The notes beneath the pieces are model-generated. The model was given only the letters and a program-made list of their open reading frames with translations, was not told the DNA's origin and did no database searches. Positions 1-6,320 of a stretch of 8,490 nt of DNA are shown one piece after another (position 1 is the stretch's first letter; each line of letters starts with the position of its first letter). A program made the position numbers and the translations under genes. Source of the DNA: Chloroflexota bacterium (GTDB taxonomy: Bacteria; Chloroflexota; Anaerolineae; J102); contig PIVW01000248.1 of NCBI GenBank assembly GCA_003353825.1, forward strand, positions 1 to 8,490, read 5' to 3'.

Positions 1-171
1 GACAAGAAGCCCTTGCAAAAACGCTTGGATGCTTATTGGGTGCTGCATAATTTTGTGCGCTCCCATTTTACAACCAAACAAGTGCCTGCGGTGGCACTGG
101 GCATTCTTGAAAAGGGATTCTCTTTGGCGGAATTGTTCAAAATCCAAAAAATCTCACTGGCGCTGACTTGA
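1..171 (+). CDS. C-terminal end of a DDE-type transposase (partial)
   Basis: Frame 1 is open from the window edge to a TGA at 169-171, giving the last 56 residues of a protein whose start lies to the left. The tail contains DAYWVLHNFVRSHFTTKQVP followed by AVALGIL. This resembles the HNF.R.H...K..PA...GI pattern near the C-terminus of many DDE/rve-type insertion-sequence transposases. The catalytic residues themselves are not in the window, so the IS family cannot be named. Only six bases separate its stop codon from the stop codon of the convergent surface-protein gene, so the right end of the element must lie at or very near this point. The transposase call rests on recognition of the tail pattern alone and is moderately sure. 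Confidence 0.6.
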   Translation, partial: DKKPLQKRLDAYWVLHNFVRSHFTTKQVPAVALGILEKGFSLAELFKIQKISLALT

Positions 172-177
172 ATCTAA

Positions 178-2076
178 TCAATCCCATTCAACGACCGCAG
201 TGCCCACCTTGCCCACGTCGAAGATGTCGGGCAGGTTCCAGCGTTCTTCGGCGCTGACGCCGTTGTTGGCCGCATGGTCGAAACGGCGCACGATCTCATC
301 AACGGTGATATCCAGCTGACCGTCCCCTACACATTCGCCATTGCCGTCCAGGCTATCGCAGTCAGCAGGCGCCAGGAAGGTCTGGTTGAGCCCGTGCGTG
401 AGACCGTAGAGACCATCCACGTAGAACGGTTGGTCGTAACCGGCTTCGATATTGGCTGTCTCGACCGAGTCCTCATTGACGAGCGCGATTTGGGCGTCGT
501 GCTCTTCGGTCACAAGCAGGCCGGTAAGATACCAGGCGTCATCATAAACGTGGATCACACCCTCCTGGTTGTACAGATACTCGGTGCAGACGCCGTCTGC
601 GGCAGTCTGGCATTGATCCAGCAGAGCCTGGACCATCCAGACCAGACTGACAGACTGAGGATTGCCCCATGTTTCCGCGGCGCGATAGAACATGGTGCCG
701 CCAAAGGCGACATTCTTGGCGCCGGTATCGTCGGTGACCAGTTGTAACGGTACATATGCGATCTGCGTGGTTTCATCCAACTGCTGCACAACGATGCTGA
801 ATTGCTCGAGAAGGTCCTCACTGGGAAGATTATGCGGCGTGCCCGCAATCACGATTTCCAGCATTGGCGCCAGCCGCATGTCGCCGTTATCATTGGGTGA
901 CGCAAGCAACGAAGGGTCGACGTCGAAGAATGTGGCCCCGTCCACATCTTGAATCTGGCCATCGTTGTCTCCATCCGGCCAGTCGAGCACGTTGTTGCTC
1001 AGCCAAAGGTGATCGACGTCACTGGGCCGCAACTGGAACTGCACCTTGACCAGCTTGTCAGTCATCAGCTCCTGCATATCGAGCTGGAACGGCGCAGCTT
1101 CGTCAAAAGGAGCGATATCTTGCGAGCTGCTATAGGGTGAGATGTCATACTCATCCGGCGCCCCATCACCGTCATTGTCGATGTCCCAGAGGTCAGGCAC
1201 ACCGTTTCCGTCCGTGTCAGGGGGTGTGGCATCCTCGCCGACGTCCGTATACCATTCACTGCCGTCATCCAGACCGTCCCGATTGGTATCGGGGTTCAAC
1301 GGGTCGGTGTACCACGTAACACCGGCGCCATTGAGCTGGAAACCGGCTACTTCAACGTTGTCACTGACCAGGTCAGCATCCGTGTCCGGGCTGGTGGGCA
1401 GCGTGCCTAGCAGGCATTCCTGCAGATTCGTCAGCGCGTCGCCGTCCTGATCTCCGTACGGGTCGCTAATGCACGATTCGTCGAAGTATTTTGGCTTGGC
1501 AATGGTGTCCTGCGCGGCTGCGAGTGCCTGAGCAGTTGCTAACGGATCCGTGTGCGGATCAACGGTCGGTTCTTTGAGCTGTTGTCGCATTTCAGTCTGC
1601 ATTTCCGCTTCTGCTTGCCTGGCCTTGCTTTCTGACTGGCGCTCTGCCTGTGTGACGCTGAACGCCAGCACGCGATTATTGGTGAGCAGAGGTGTAGCTA
1701 CCATAGACAAAATGACCGTGATGGCCACCCCGGCATAAACCACTCTTGCTCGCCGGTTGAGCACCAGCGCCGCTGCAAACACGGCGCTCAGGAGCACAGT
1801 TAACATCGCGAGGATGCTGCCGGACTGCGTTGCAGCCCCCAACGCAGAGGCAAGCATCCCTCCGGCTCGGCCCAGGAGGCCCAGGGTGGGCAGCGGCGCA
1901 AAATCGAAGAAATCAGCCTGGATGTCGGTCGACGGGAGATAGTTGTCTTCCCGTTCGGGGAAGTTCAATGTCATCTGTTGGCGTAATGGAAATCCGTTGG
2001 CGCCGACCCAGAGTTCACCGCGCCCTGTCATATCGACGTAGACCTTGGGCAGCTCCAGCACGATGCTGGACGGCAA
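178..2076 (-). CDS. C-terminal fragment: two membrane helices plus thrombospondin type 3 repeats
   Basis: This open frame gives 632 residues from a TTG at 2076 whose only purine-rich stretch (AAGGA) touches the start codon, so it is probably not a genuine start. Residues 1-40 look like the end of the upstream lipid-binding-like domain. Residues 87-107 and 113-131 are membrane helices joined by the short basic loop NRRARV, fitting a cytoplasmic turn. Residues 143-168 are rich in Gln, Glu and Ala. Residues 205-312 hold a run of DxDxDGxxD-type calcium-binding loops (DQDGDALTN, NPDTNRDGLDDG, DTDGNGVPD, DIDNDGDGAPDEYD), the hallmark of TSP3 repeats. A further acidic patch is DGDNDGQIQDVD. The C-terminal half, from about residue 320, is an unrecognised extracellular region. 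The frame ends at TGA 178-180, six bases from the transposase stop, so the natural C-terminus may be lost. The likely role is an envelope-exposed structural or adhesive protein. Confidence 0.75.
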   Translation of the reverse strand: MPSSIVLELPKVYVDMTGRGELWVGANGFPLRQQMTLNFPEREDNYLPSTDIQADFFDFAPLPTLGLLGRAGGMLASALGAATQSGSILAMLTVLLSAVFAAALVLNRRARVVYAGVAITVILSMVATPLLTNNRVLAFSVTQAERQSESKARQAEAEMQTEMRQQLKEPTVDPHTDPLATAQALAAAQDTIAKPKYFDESCISDPYGDQDGDALTNLQECLLGTLPTSPDTDADLVSDNVEVAGFQLNGAGVTWYTDPLNPDTNRDGLDDGSEWYTDVGEDATPPDTDGNGVPDLWDIDNDGDGAPDEYDISPYSSSQDIAPFDEAAPFQLDMQELMTDKLVKVQFQLRPSDVDHLWLSNNVLDWPDGDNDGQIQDVDGATFFDVDPSLLASPNDNGDMRLAPMLEIVIAGTPHNLPSEDLLEQFSIVVQQLDETTQIAYVPLQLVTDDTGAKNVAFGGTMFYRAAETWGNPQSVSLVWMVQALLDQCQTAADGVCTEYLYNQEGVIHVYDDAWYLTGLLVTEEHDAQIALVNEDSVETANIEAGYDQPFYVDGLYGLTHGLNQTFLAPADCDSLDGNGECVGDGQLDITVDEIVRRFDHAANNGVSAEERWNLPDIFDVGKVGTAVVEWD

Positions 2077-2097
2077 TCCTTGGCTGATCGCTTGCTC

Positions 2098-2664
2098 CTA
2101 CATTTGGCCACGCAGGTTGATGGCAAGCTGACGACCCGAAATATCAAACACATAGCGCCTGACCAAAATGTCGCCAGCGACCGTGCTACGCACTTCGGGA
2201 CCAAAGCGCTCGACATTCTCCGCCGCCTGCAGATAACCGGTGAAGTCACCGCCCGGCGCCAAGACCCCGGTGAAGTTCTCGATCTCTTCCCAAGCTCCGG
2301 CGCCAATGCGCCTGTAGACGTGATCGCCTTCGACCTTGATCTCCAATCCCGTTTCCGGCGCCAAGACGCTGCCGCCATTAGTGCGCAATTCCAACTGCAT
2401 GCTCTCGGCGGGCACATTGACGGCGCCCGCCATATGCATCTGCGTGATCTTGCTCTCGCGTCCCGCGTTCATCAGCGATGCCTGCGGACCGAGCGAGTTC
2501 TTGATCCGCGCGTCAAAACTGTACGCTCCGGAATCCTGCACGTTGTGCCACGCCTCTATCAATTCTTGTGCAGGCGTACTCTCTGTCGCCTGCAAATAGG
2601 CACGTCCGCCGAGGATCAGGCCGGCGATGACAATGAGTCCTACTATCAAGCGACGATATTGCAT
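2098..2664 (-). CDS. N-terminal fragment: membrane-anchored LppX/LolA-like domain protein
   Basis: This piece encodes 188 residues. The ATG at 2664 is preceded by an AGGGAGA ribosome binding site with a 6-base spacer, so the start is well supported. Residues 1-23 (MQYRRLIVGLIVIAGLILGG and on) form a positively charged N-terminus and a hydrophobic signal or anchor helix. There is no lipobox cysteine. The rest (STPAQELIEAWHNVQDSGAY onward) alternates short polar and hydrophobic strands, as in LppX/LprG/LolA-type lipid-binding domains. The visible signs are a helix beginning 'ELIEAWHNV', a strand 'SYSFDARI'-like in style, and a late strand 'RRYVFDISGRQLAINL'. It ends at TAG 2098-2100 in mid-domain, and the missing strands are encoded in frame just downstream. 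The domain family is inferred from its style and not from a clear motif. The product alone is unlikely to fold properly. Confidence 0.7.
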   Translation of the reverse strand: MQYRRLIVGLIVIAGLILGGRAYLQATESTPAQELIEAWHNVQDSGAYSFDARIKNSLGPQASLMNAGRESKITQMHMAGAVNVPAESMQLELRTNGGSVLAPETGLEIKVEGDHVYRRIGAGAWEEIENFTGVLAPGGDFTGYLQAAENVERFGPEVRSTVAGDILVRRYVFDISGRQLAINLRGQM

Positions 2665-2670
2665 GTGTAA

Positions 2671-2677
2671 TCTCCCT
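2671..2677 (-). promoter_or_regulatory. Ribosome binding site for the surface-protein gene
   Basis: On the - strand AGGGAGA lies 6 bases before the ATG at 2664. It is a good Shine-Dalgarno match and fixes the start of the N-terminal fragment. Confidence 0.6.
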
Positions 2678-2687
2678 ACTAAAGTCG

Positions 2688-2693
2688 AGTATA
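2688..2693 (-). promoter_or_regulatory. Possible -10 box for the surface-protein gene
   Basis: The - strand hexamer TATACT matches five of six bases of the sigma-70 -10 consensus and would place transcription start about 15-18 bases before the ATG, just upstream of the ribosome binding site. No convincing -35 box is seen at 16-18 bases upstream, so this is a weak prediction. Confidence 0.25.
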
Positions 2694-2984
2694 AGTTGAA
2701 ACAATATGTTCATCACAGAGAACTGCGAACGTTGGGGCGGTGGGCCAACGATAAGAACTGGCTGATGACGTGTCGCCGTACAATGATTGCGCGACGGTGG
2801 ACGTCTAGACGGCGATAGCGAAGTGTACGGTGGACGATGTCATGGGGGCCCACATGGATTGATGAGTCTAGATCACTTCGATTCGATTGACAACCAGCCT
2901 GCTTACCGGTCTCAAATCCCTTCCGAGATCCAACAAGGTATTCCAACCATTCCTTTGCTGCAACTACATTTTCTTGGCAATCTT

Positions 2985-2993
2985 TGGTATGAT
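2985..2993 (+). promoter_or_regulatory. Possible extended -10 promoter for the glycosyltransferase gene
   Basis: TGG followed by TATGAT matches the extended -10 pattern TGnTATAAT with one mismatch in the hexamer. It would give a leader of roughly 45 bases before the ATG at 3046. There is no good -35 box, which extended -10 promoters can do without. It is a weak prediction based on sequence likeness alone. Confidence 0.3.
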
Positions 2994-3035
2994 GAAATCG
3001 ATCGACTTCTATCCGGTGCCAGGAACCACAAAAAC

Positions 3036-3042
3036 AGGAAAG
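3036..3042 (+). promoter_or_regulatory. Ribosome binding site choosing the glycosyltransferase start
   Basis: AGGAAAG lies just before the ATG at 3046. The reading frame is open further upstream to 2887, but the protein from 3046 (MHIAHFTNTYKPNVNGVV) begins exactly as GT4 enzymes do, so this site supports the shorter start. Confidence 0.55.
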
Positions 3043-3045
3043 CAC

Positions 3046-3594
3046 ATGCATATCGCCCACTTTACCAATACCTATAAACCAAATGTCAATGGCGTCGTCA
3101 AATCGGTCAGCAGCTTCCGAGACGCGCTCACCAGCCTCGGACATAATGTTTTCATCTTTGCACAGGATACACGTCACTACGAGGATGAAGAAGCCTTCAT
3201 TTTTCGTTTTCCGGCATTCAAGATCCCCACAGTCGACTATTCAGCGGCGATACCGGTATCGCATTTCATCAACACACTCTTTCCCTCGCTCAAGGTCGAC
3301 GTCATTCACAGCAACCACCCATCTAATCTCGGTGATGCCGCCGCGCAAAAGGCCAAGAACTATGATCTGCCGTTGGTCTTCACCTTTCATACCCGTTACG
3401 ACGAATACAGCCATTACCTGCCTTTCAGCCAAAACTGGGTCAAGGAAATCATTACACGCGAAGTCACACGCTATATGGAACGTTGCCAGCACATCATCAC
3501 GCCCAGCAATAGCATCCGCGACATGCTGGCCGAAGCAGGCTACAGCCAACGGGTGACCACCATCCCCACCGGCATCGATCTCTCGCTCTACTGA
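3046..3594 (+). CDS. N-terminal half of a GT4 glycosyltransferase (acceptor-binding domain)
   Basis: This part encodes 182 residues, ending at TGA. MHIAHFTNTYKPNVNGVVKS at the N-terminus is the first beta strand and glycine-rich loop of the GT-B fold. Residues 21-46 (SFRDALTSLGHNVFIFAQD) form the next helix and strand. VDVIHSNHPSNLGDAAA near residues 85-100 and FTFHTRYDEYSHYLPF near 112-127 are the acceptor-side motifs typical of this subfamily. The segment near 150-178 (ITPSNSIRDMLAEAG then IPTGID) is the usual end of the domain and linker. The frame is open upstream to 2887, but that extension has no family resemblance. Alone this half lacks the donor-binding domain and should be inactive. 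Confidence 0.7.
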   Translation: MHIAHFTNTYKPNVNGVVKSVSSFRDALTSLGHNVFIFAQDTRHYEDEEAFIFRFPAFKIPTVDYSAAIPVSHFINTLFPSLKVDVIHSNHPSNLGDAAAQKAKNYDLPLVFTFHTRYDEYSHYLPFSQNWVKEIITREVTRYMERCQHIITPSNSIRDMLAEAGYSQRVTTIPTGIDLSLY

Positions 3595-3612
3595 GAGGCC
3601 GACGGCGAGACT

Positions 3613-4212
3613 ATGCGCAGGAACCAGGGCTGGGTCGACGATACCGTACTGATCTCGGTTGGGCGGTTGGCCAAAGAGAAAAACTGGCTCACCTTGCTTC
3701 AGGCTGTAGCTGAGGTCATAAAAGAGCGGCCAGATGTACGTCTGGTGCTACTTGGAGATGGAGCACAACGTTCGGATCTCGAGTCCTTCGCCAAAGACCA
3801 GGGCATCTCTGATAGAGTCAACTTTATGGGCACTGTGCCATTCGAGGATGTCCCCATTTATCTCAAAGCCTCAGATCTGTTTTGCTTTGCCCCGGTTACA
3901 GAAACACAGGGCCTTGTTACAATGGAGGCGATGGCTGCCGGCATACCGATCGTAGCCGTCGCAGCCACCGGCACCAGTGATGAAATCGAGCATGATGTTC
4001 AGGGCTTACTCACCCAAAATGACAGTGCTGAGTTAGCACAAGCAACATTGGATGTATTAAATGACGAAGTCCTGTATCCTCGCCTCCAGCAGGAGGCTAT
4101 ACAGAAAGCCAACAGTTTCGATATCATAGTTCAAACCGAAAAAGTATTAGCTGTTTATCAGCAGGCCATCGAAGATAAGAAAGCCAACCGTCGGGTGATG
4201 AAAGATAAGTAG
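3613..4212 (+). CDS. C-terminal half of a GT4 glycosyltransferase (nucleotide-sugar domain)
   Basis: The open frame from ATG 3613 gives 199 residues, but this ATG is an ordinary internal codon of the broken gene, six codons after the TGA. A GAGAGG overlapping the stop, and a GGCGAG close to the ATG, might allow weak reinitiation. Numbered from the full-length start, ISVGRLAKEKNW (203-214) carries the conserved Arg and Lys that contact the donor phosphates. The pair E286 and E294 in TETQGLVTMEAMAAGIP forms the EX7E signature of retaining GT-B enzymes of family 4. LVLLGDG and VNFMGTV are further Glycos_transf_1 landmarks. The gene ends at TAG, 20 bases before the convergent epimerase stop; no terminator hairpin with a T-run is visible in the gap. 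Confidence 0.7.
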   Translation: MRRNQGWVDDTVLISVGRLAKEKNWLTLLQAVAEVIKERPDVRLVLLGDGAQRSDLESFAKDQGISDRVNFMGTVPFEDVPIYLKASDLFCFAPVTETQGLVTMEAMAAGIPIVAVAATGTSDEIEHDVQGLLTQNDSAELAQATLDVLNDEVLYPRLQQEAIQKANSFDIIVQTEKVLAVYQQAIEDKKANRRVMKDK

Positions 4213-4232
4213 CTGTTTGTTACCCGGTCTGA

Positions 4233-5444
4233 TCATCTCTGCCGCGCGGCCTTCATTTCCTCCAAGATCTGCCAGCAAACCAATTGCATGCGCGGCATGT
4301 GAAACGGACCTTTCCAGAGATTGCCCTTGAGGGTGGAGGATAGGCGTCCATCGCGATGGAAATAGCCGAACCATTCACCATATTCGGGATCAGGCATGAG
4401 GTTGTAGGTCCAGTCATGAATCATCTGATGCCATCGGGCGTATTTCTCGTCGCCTGTAAGCTGATAGGCCATAAGGGTAGCGATGATAGCTTCATTCTGT
4501 GGCCACCAGAATTTCATATCGTGCCAATATTCTTGCACCGGCTTGCCCATCACGTCCAGAAAATAGATAATCCCGCCATGTTCCTTATCCCAACCCCATT
4601 CCCACATCCAATCGAGGATGGTGGCGCCCAGGTCAATTAGGGAGGGATCGTTGCCACGGTGTTTGGCCTCTTGCATAATGAACCATGCTGCTTCGATAGC
4701 ATGACCAGGGTTCATCATACGCCCATCGAAATGGTCGTAGAATTCGCCGTTCGGCCCCACCGTCTCTAGTACTGACTTGAATTCGGGTTTCATAAAATCC
4801 CGTTCGATTTCGGCGATACTGCGGTCGATCCATTCATTGTACAGGGTCGGATCAGGTACTGCCTCGCGCAGTATTTGGGAGGTGACGATCATAATCATGG
4901 AGATCGCCAGCGCCTTACCTGGCCGCACGTCAGTAAATTTCGGGGGGACCAGGCCAGGGGTGGTCAGATAACGAACGATGAGATCAAATAACTCTATCGC
5001 CTCTTGCAAGGCCTGGCCATCACCGCTGGCCTGGGCATAGGCGGCCAGAGCCGCTGCTCCAAAGGTCTCGGTGAAAATGTAGCGGCGTTTACGGATGGGT
5101 CGCCCATCCCTTGTCACTTGAAAGAACATGCGCCCATCGCTATCGAAGCCATACTTACGTAGAAAATCGATGCCATGTTTAGCCAGTGTCAACCACTCCT
5201 CTTGTGGCTCAACCTGATTGTACAACGTCGCCAGCAGCCACGTAAATCGACCTTGCTGCCACATGCCCTTGTCAGTATCGAGCAGGCTACCGTCCCGGTC
5301 ACAGGCAAACACAAATCCGCCGTACGTTTCATCAACACAGCGAGGGATCCAAAACGGCAGTGTGTCTTGCAACAAGCCGCCGCCATAGATTGCAATGAGT
5401 GATTCGATTTGTTCGGGGGTCATGATAGTTGTTTGTATAGTCAT
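4233..5444 (-). CDS. N-acylglucosamine 2-epimerase (AGE) family sugar epimerase
   Basis: The product has 403 residues, the usual length for this (alpha/alpha)6-barrel family, which interconverts C2 epimers such as GlcNAc/ManNAc, glucose/mannose or cellobiose/glucosyl-mannose. Family landmarks are visible: MWQQGRFTWLLATLYNQ (R66), NPGHAIEAAWFIMQEA (H248), WWPQNEA (313-319), and KGPFHMPRMQLVCW (H382). The two histidines match the positions of the catalytic acid/base pair known in AGE enzymes. The ATG at 5444 is chosen although the frame is open to 5591. A GAGG lies 9 bases upstream of it, and the extension would overlap the permease gene and looks non-coding. The gene follows the MalG-type permease by 32 bases, so it is co-transcribed with the transporter and probably acts in the cytoplasm on the imported sugar. 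The exact substrate cannot be read from the sequence. Confidence 0.88.
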   Translation of the reverse strand: MTIQTTIMTPEQIESLIAIYGGGLLQDTLPFWIPRCVDETYGGFVFACDRDGSLLDTDKGMWQQGRFTWLLATLYNQVEPQEEWLTLAKHGIDFLRKYGFDSDGRMFFQVTRDGRPIRKRRYIFTETFGAAALAAYAQASGDGQALQEAIELFDLIVRYLTTPGLVPPKFTDVRPGKALAISMIMIVTSQILREAVPDPTLYNEWIDRSIAEIERDFMKPEFKSVLETVGPNGEFYDHFDGRMMNPGHAIEAAWFIMQEAKHRGNDPSLIDLGATILDWMWEWGWDKEHGGIIYFLDVMGKPVQEYWHDMKFWWPQNEAIIATLMAYQLTGDEKYARWHQMIHDWTYNLMPDPEYGEWFGYFHRDGRLSSTLKGNLWKGPFHMPRMQLVCWQILEEMKAARQR

Positions 5445-5453
5445 TGGCTTGCG

Positions 5454-5457
5454 CCTC
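5454..5457 (-). promoter_or_regulatory. Ribosome binding site choosing the epimerase start
   Basis: GAGG on the - strand sits 9 bases before ATG 5444. The second possible ATG at 5423 has no such site, and the longer open frame overlaps the upstream permease gene. Confidence 0.45.
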
Positions 5458-5476
5458 GCAAACAAAAGAGATGCGA

Positions 5477-6304
5477 TTAGCCTTTGACGGCGCCGGCAGT
5501 CAGGCCCTTGATGAATTGTTTGGACATGAGCAGATAGAGGATCAATAGAGGGATGCCCGACAGCGAGAGAGCGCTGAGAATACGGTTCCAATCGGTCTGA
5601 TATTGGCCAAATAAGAGGGACACACCGAGCATGACCGTGCGACTCTCCTCAGCCCGAATGAAGATGAGAGGAAACCATAGATCATTCCAGACTGGAATCA
5701 GGTTGAAGATGGCCACCGTGGCCAGAGCAGGTCTGATCAAAGGCAGCATAAGCGACCAATAGATCCGCCATTCCGAAGCGCCATCGACGCGGGCGGCGTC
5801 GGTCAGATCGCCTGGTATGGCGCGGATGAAGGCAGTGAGGACAAAGGTGGCGATAGGCAGGCCCATAGCCACGTAGACGGGCAGGAGTGAGAACAACGAG
5901 TCAACCAGTCCGAGCGAGCGAATAATCTGAAAGATGTTGATGGTTCCGAGACGGATCGGCACCATAAGGCCGGCGATGAAAAAGATATAGATGATGGTGG
6001 CGAAGCGCGATCGCCAATTGGCCAGGGCGTACGCGGCCAGGGAGCCGAGGAATAAGATCAGTACCAGCGATATGACCGTGATTACGATGCTGTTGCGGAA
6101 ATAGAGATCGAAACGGCCGTCGGTCCAGGCGGCCTGATAGCCTTCAAAGCTGAAGGTGGTGGGGAAGTTGAAGGGATTGCGGAAGATGTCTCGTTTGGGC
6201 TTTATGGAATTGACCAGCATCGTCCACAAGGGGAATAGTACCACCAGCGCCCACGCGGTCAGGATCATGTAGGTGGCGAGCTTCGATAGTTTCAAGCGTT
6301 GCAT
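5477..6304 (-). CDS. Carbohydrate ABC transporter permease, MalG-type (CUT1 family)
   Basis: This 275-residue inner-membrane protein has six predicted helices, roughly at residues 9-31, 70-95, 103-118, 136-160, 192-215 and 243-262. The cytoplasmic coupling (EAA) loop is DAARVDGASEWRIYWSLMLP at about 169-188, where the ATPase docks. A conserved ending, SKQFIKGLTAGAVKG, is typical of MalG-like subunits. ATG 6304 is chosen over the longer open frame (to 6376) because AAAGGAG lies 8 bases upstream and because the extension would overlap the MalF-type gene. It lies 16 bases after that gene and 32 bases before the epimerase gene, so all belong to one transcript. It would pair with the MalF-type subunit to form the channel. 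Confidence 0.92.
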   Translation of the reverse strand: MQRLKLSKLATYMILTAWALVVLFPLWTMLVNSIKPKRDIFRNPFNFPTTFSFEGYQAAWTDGRFDLYFRNSIVITVISLVLILFLGSLAAYALANWRSRFATIIYIFFIAGLMVPIRLGTINIFQIIRSLGLVDSLFSLLPVYVAMGLPIATFVLTAFIRAIPGDLTDAARVDGASEWRIYWSLMLPLIRPALATVAIFNLIPVWNDLWFPLIFIRAEESRTVMLGVSLLFGQYQTDWNRILSALSLSGIPLLILYLLMSKQFIKGLTAGAVKG

Positions 6305-6312
6305 GACAGTCG

Positions 6313-6319
6313 CTCCTTT
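6313..6319 (-). promoter_or_regulatory. Ribosome binding site for the MalG-type permease
   Basis: AAAGGAG on the - strand, 8 bases before ATG 6304, is the strongest Shine-Dalgarno site in the window and settles the start within a longer open frame. It sits in the 16-base gap after the MalF-type stop codon. Confidence 0.7.
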
Positions 6320-6320
6320 C

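Larger units (their letters stand above)
178..2664 (-). pseudogene. Surface protein gene (LppX/LolA-like domain, TM hairpin, TSP3 repeats) broken by an in-frame TAG
   Basis: Two consecutive open frames on the - strand (2664-2098 and 2076-178) lie in the same reading frame. They are separated only by TAG at 2100-2098 and seven further sense codons (EQAISQG). Read through, they form one protein of about 828 codons. An N-terminal signal anchor is followed by an extracytoplasmic lipid-binding-like domain that continues across the stop (FDISGRQLAINLRGQM, stop, EQAISQGLPSSIVLELPKVY). Two membrane helices and a calcium-binding TSP3 stretch come next. The stop falls inside a continuous domain and the second piece has no proper start signal, so a nonsense mutation in one ancestral gene (for example CAG to TAG) is the simplest reading. 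The 3' end also abuts a transposase, so C-terminal truncation is possible. A sequencing error cannot be excluded. Confidence 0.75.
2665..3045. other. Divergent intergenic region with clustered palindromes and a direct repeat
   Basis: These 381 bases separate two divergent genes and hold no credible coding sequence. Seen directly: CGTTGG/CCAACG arms at 2730-2735 and 2745-2750; a 10-bp direct repeat ACGGTGGACG at 2794-2803 and 2827-2836, start to start 33 bases apart (about three helical turns); a perfect palindrome CGTCTAGACG at 2802-2811; and a near-perfect 16-bp palindrome at 2841-2856. There are also imperfect arms ATGACGTGTCGCCGTAC (2765-2781) and GTACGGTGGACGATGTCAT (2825-2843). Such symmetry fits regulator-binding sites for one or both genes, or the remains of a small mobile or repeat element. 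Which of these applies cannot be told from this window. Confidence 0.45.
3046..4212 (+). pseudogene. GT4-family glycosyltransferase gene broken by an in-frame TGA
   Basis: Read through, the frame from ATG 3046 to TAG 4210-4212 gives a 388-codon protein of normal GT4 length, with a single TGA at codon 183 (3592-3594). Both halves are needed for the enzyme: the N-terminal Rossmann-type domain binds the acceptor and the C-terminal one binds the nucleotide sugar, with the active site between them. The stop lies right after the IPTGID motif that leads into the C-terminal domain. The overall style (FTNTYKPNVNGVV, FTFHTRYDEYSHYLPF, ISVGRLAKEKNW) recalls 1,2-diacylglycerol 3-glucosyltransferases and related membrane-glycolipid enzymes. 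The acceptor is an inference. The change could have come from CGA, TGG or another near codon. Sequencing error is the main alternative. Confidence 0.75.

Noticed and set aside
274..747. A 157-residue + strand open frame inside the surface-protein gene
   Set aside because: It is antisense to the TSP3 protein frame, which has clear calcium-binding repeats; no independent evidence supports it.
2713..3177. A 154-residue - strand open frame across the divergent intergenic region
   Set aside because: Its first part is antisense to the well-supported GT4 coding sequence, it lacks a good ribosome binding site, and its composition shows no domain pattern.
3592..3594. TGA read as selenocysteine or as a reassigned sense codon
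   Set aside because: GT4 enzymes are not known as selenoproteins, and TGA serves as a normal stop in the epimerase and transposase genes here. The neighbouring broken gene has TAG instead.
4241..4250. Perfect palindrome GCCGCGCGGC between convergent genes as a terminator
   Set aside because: It lies inside the last codons of the epimerase gene, has no loop or T-run, and can arise from Ala/Arg codons.
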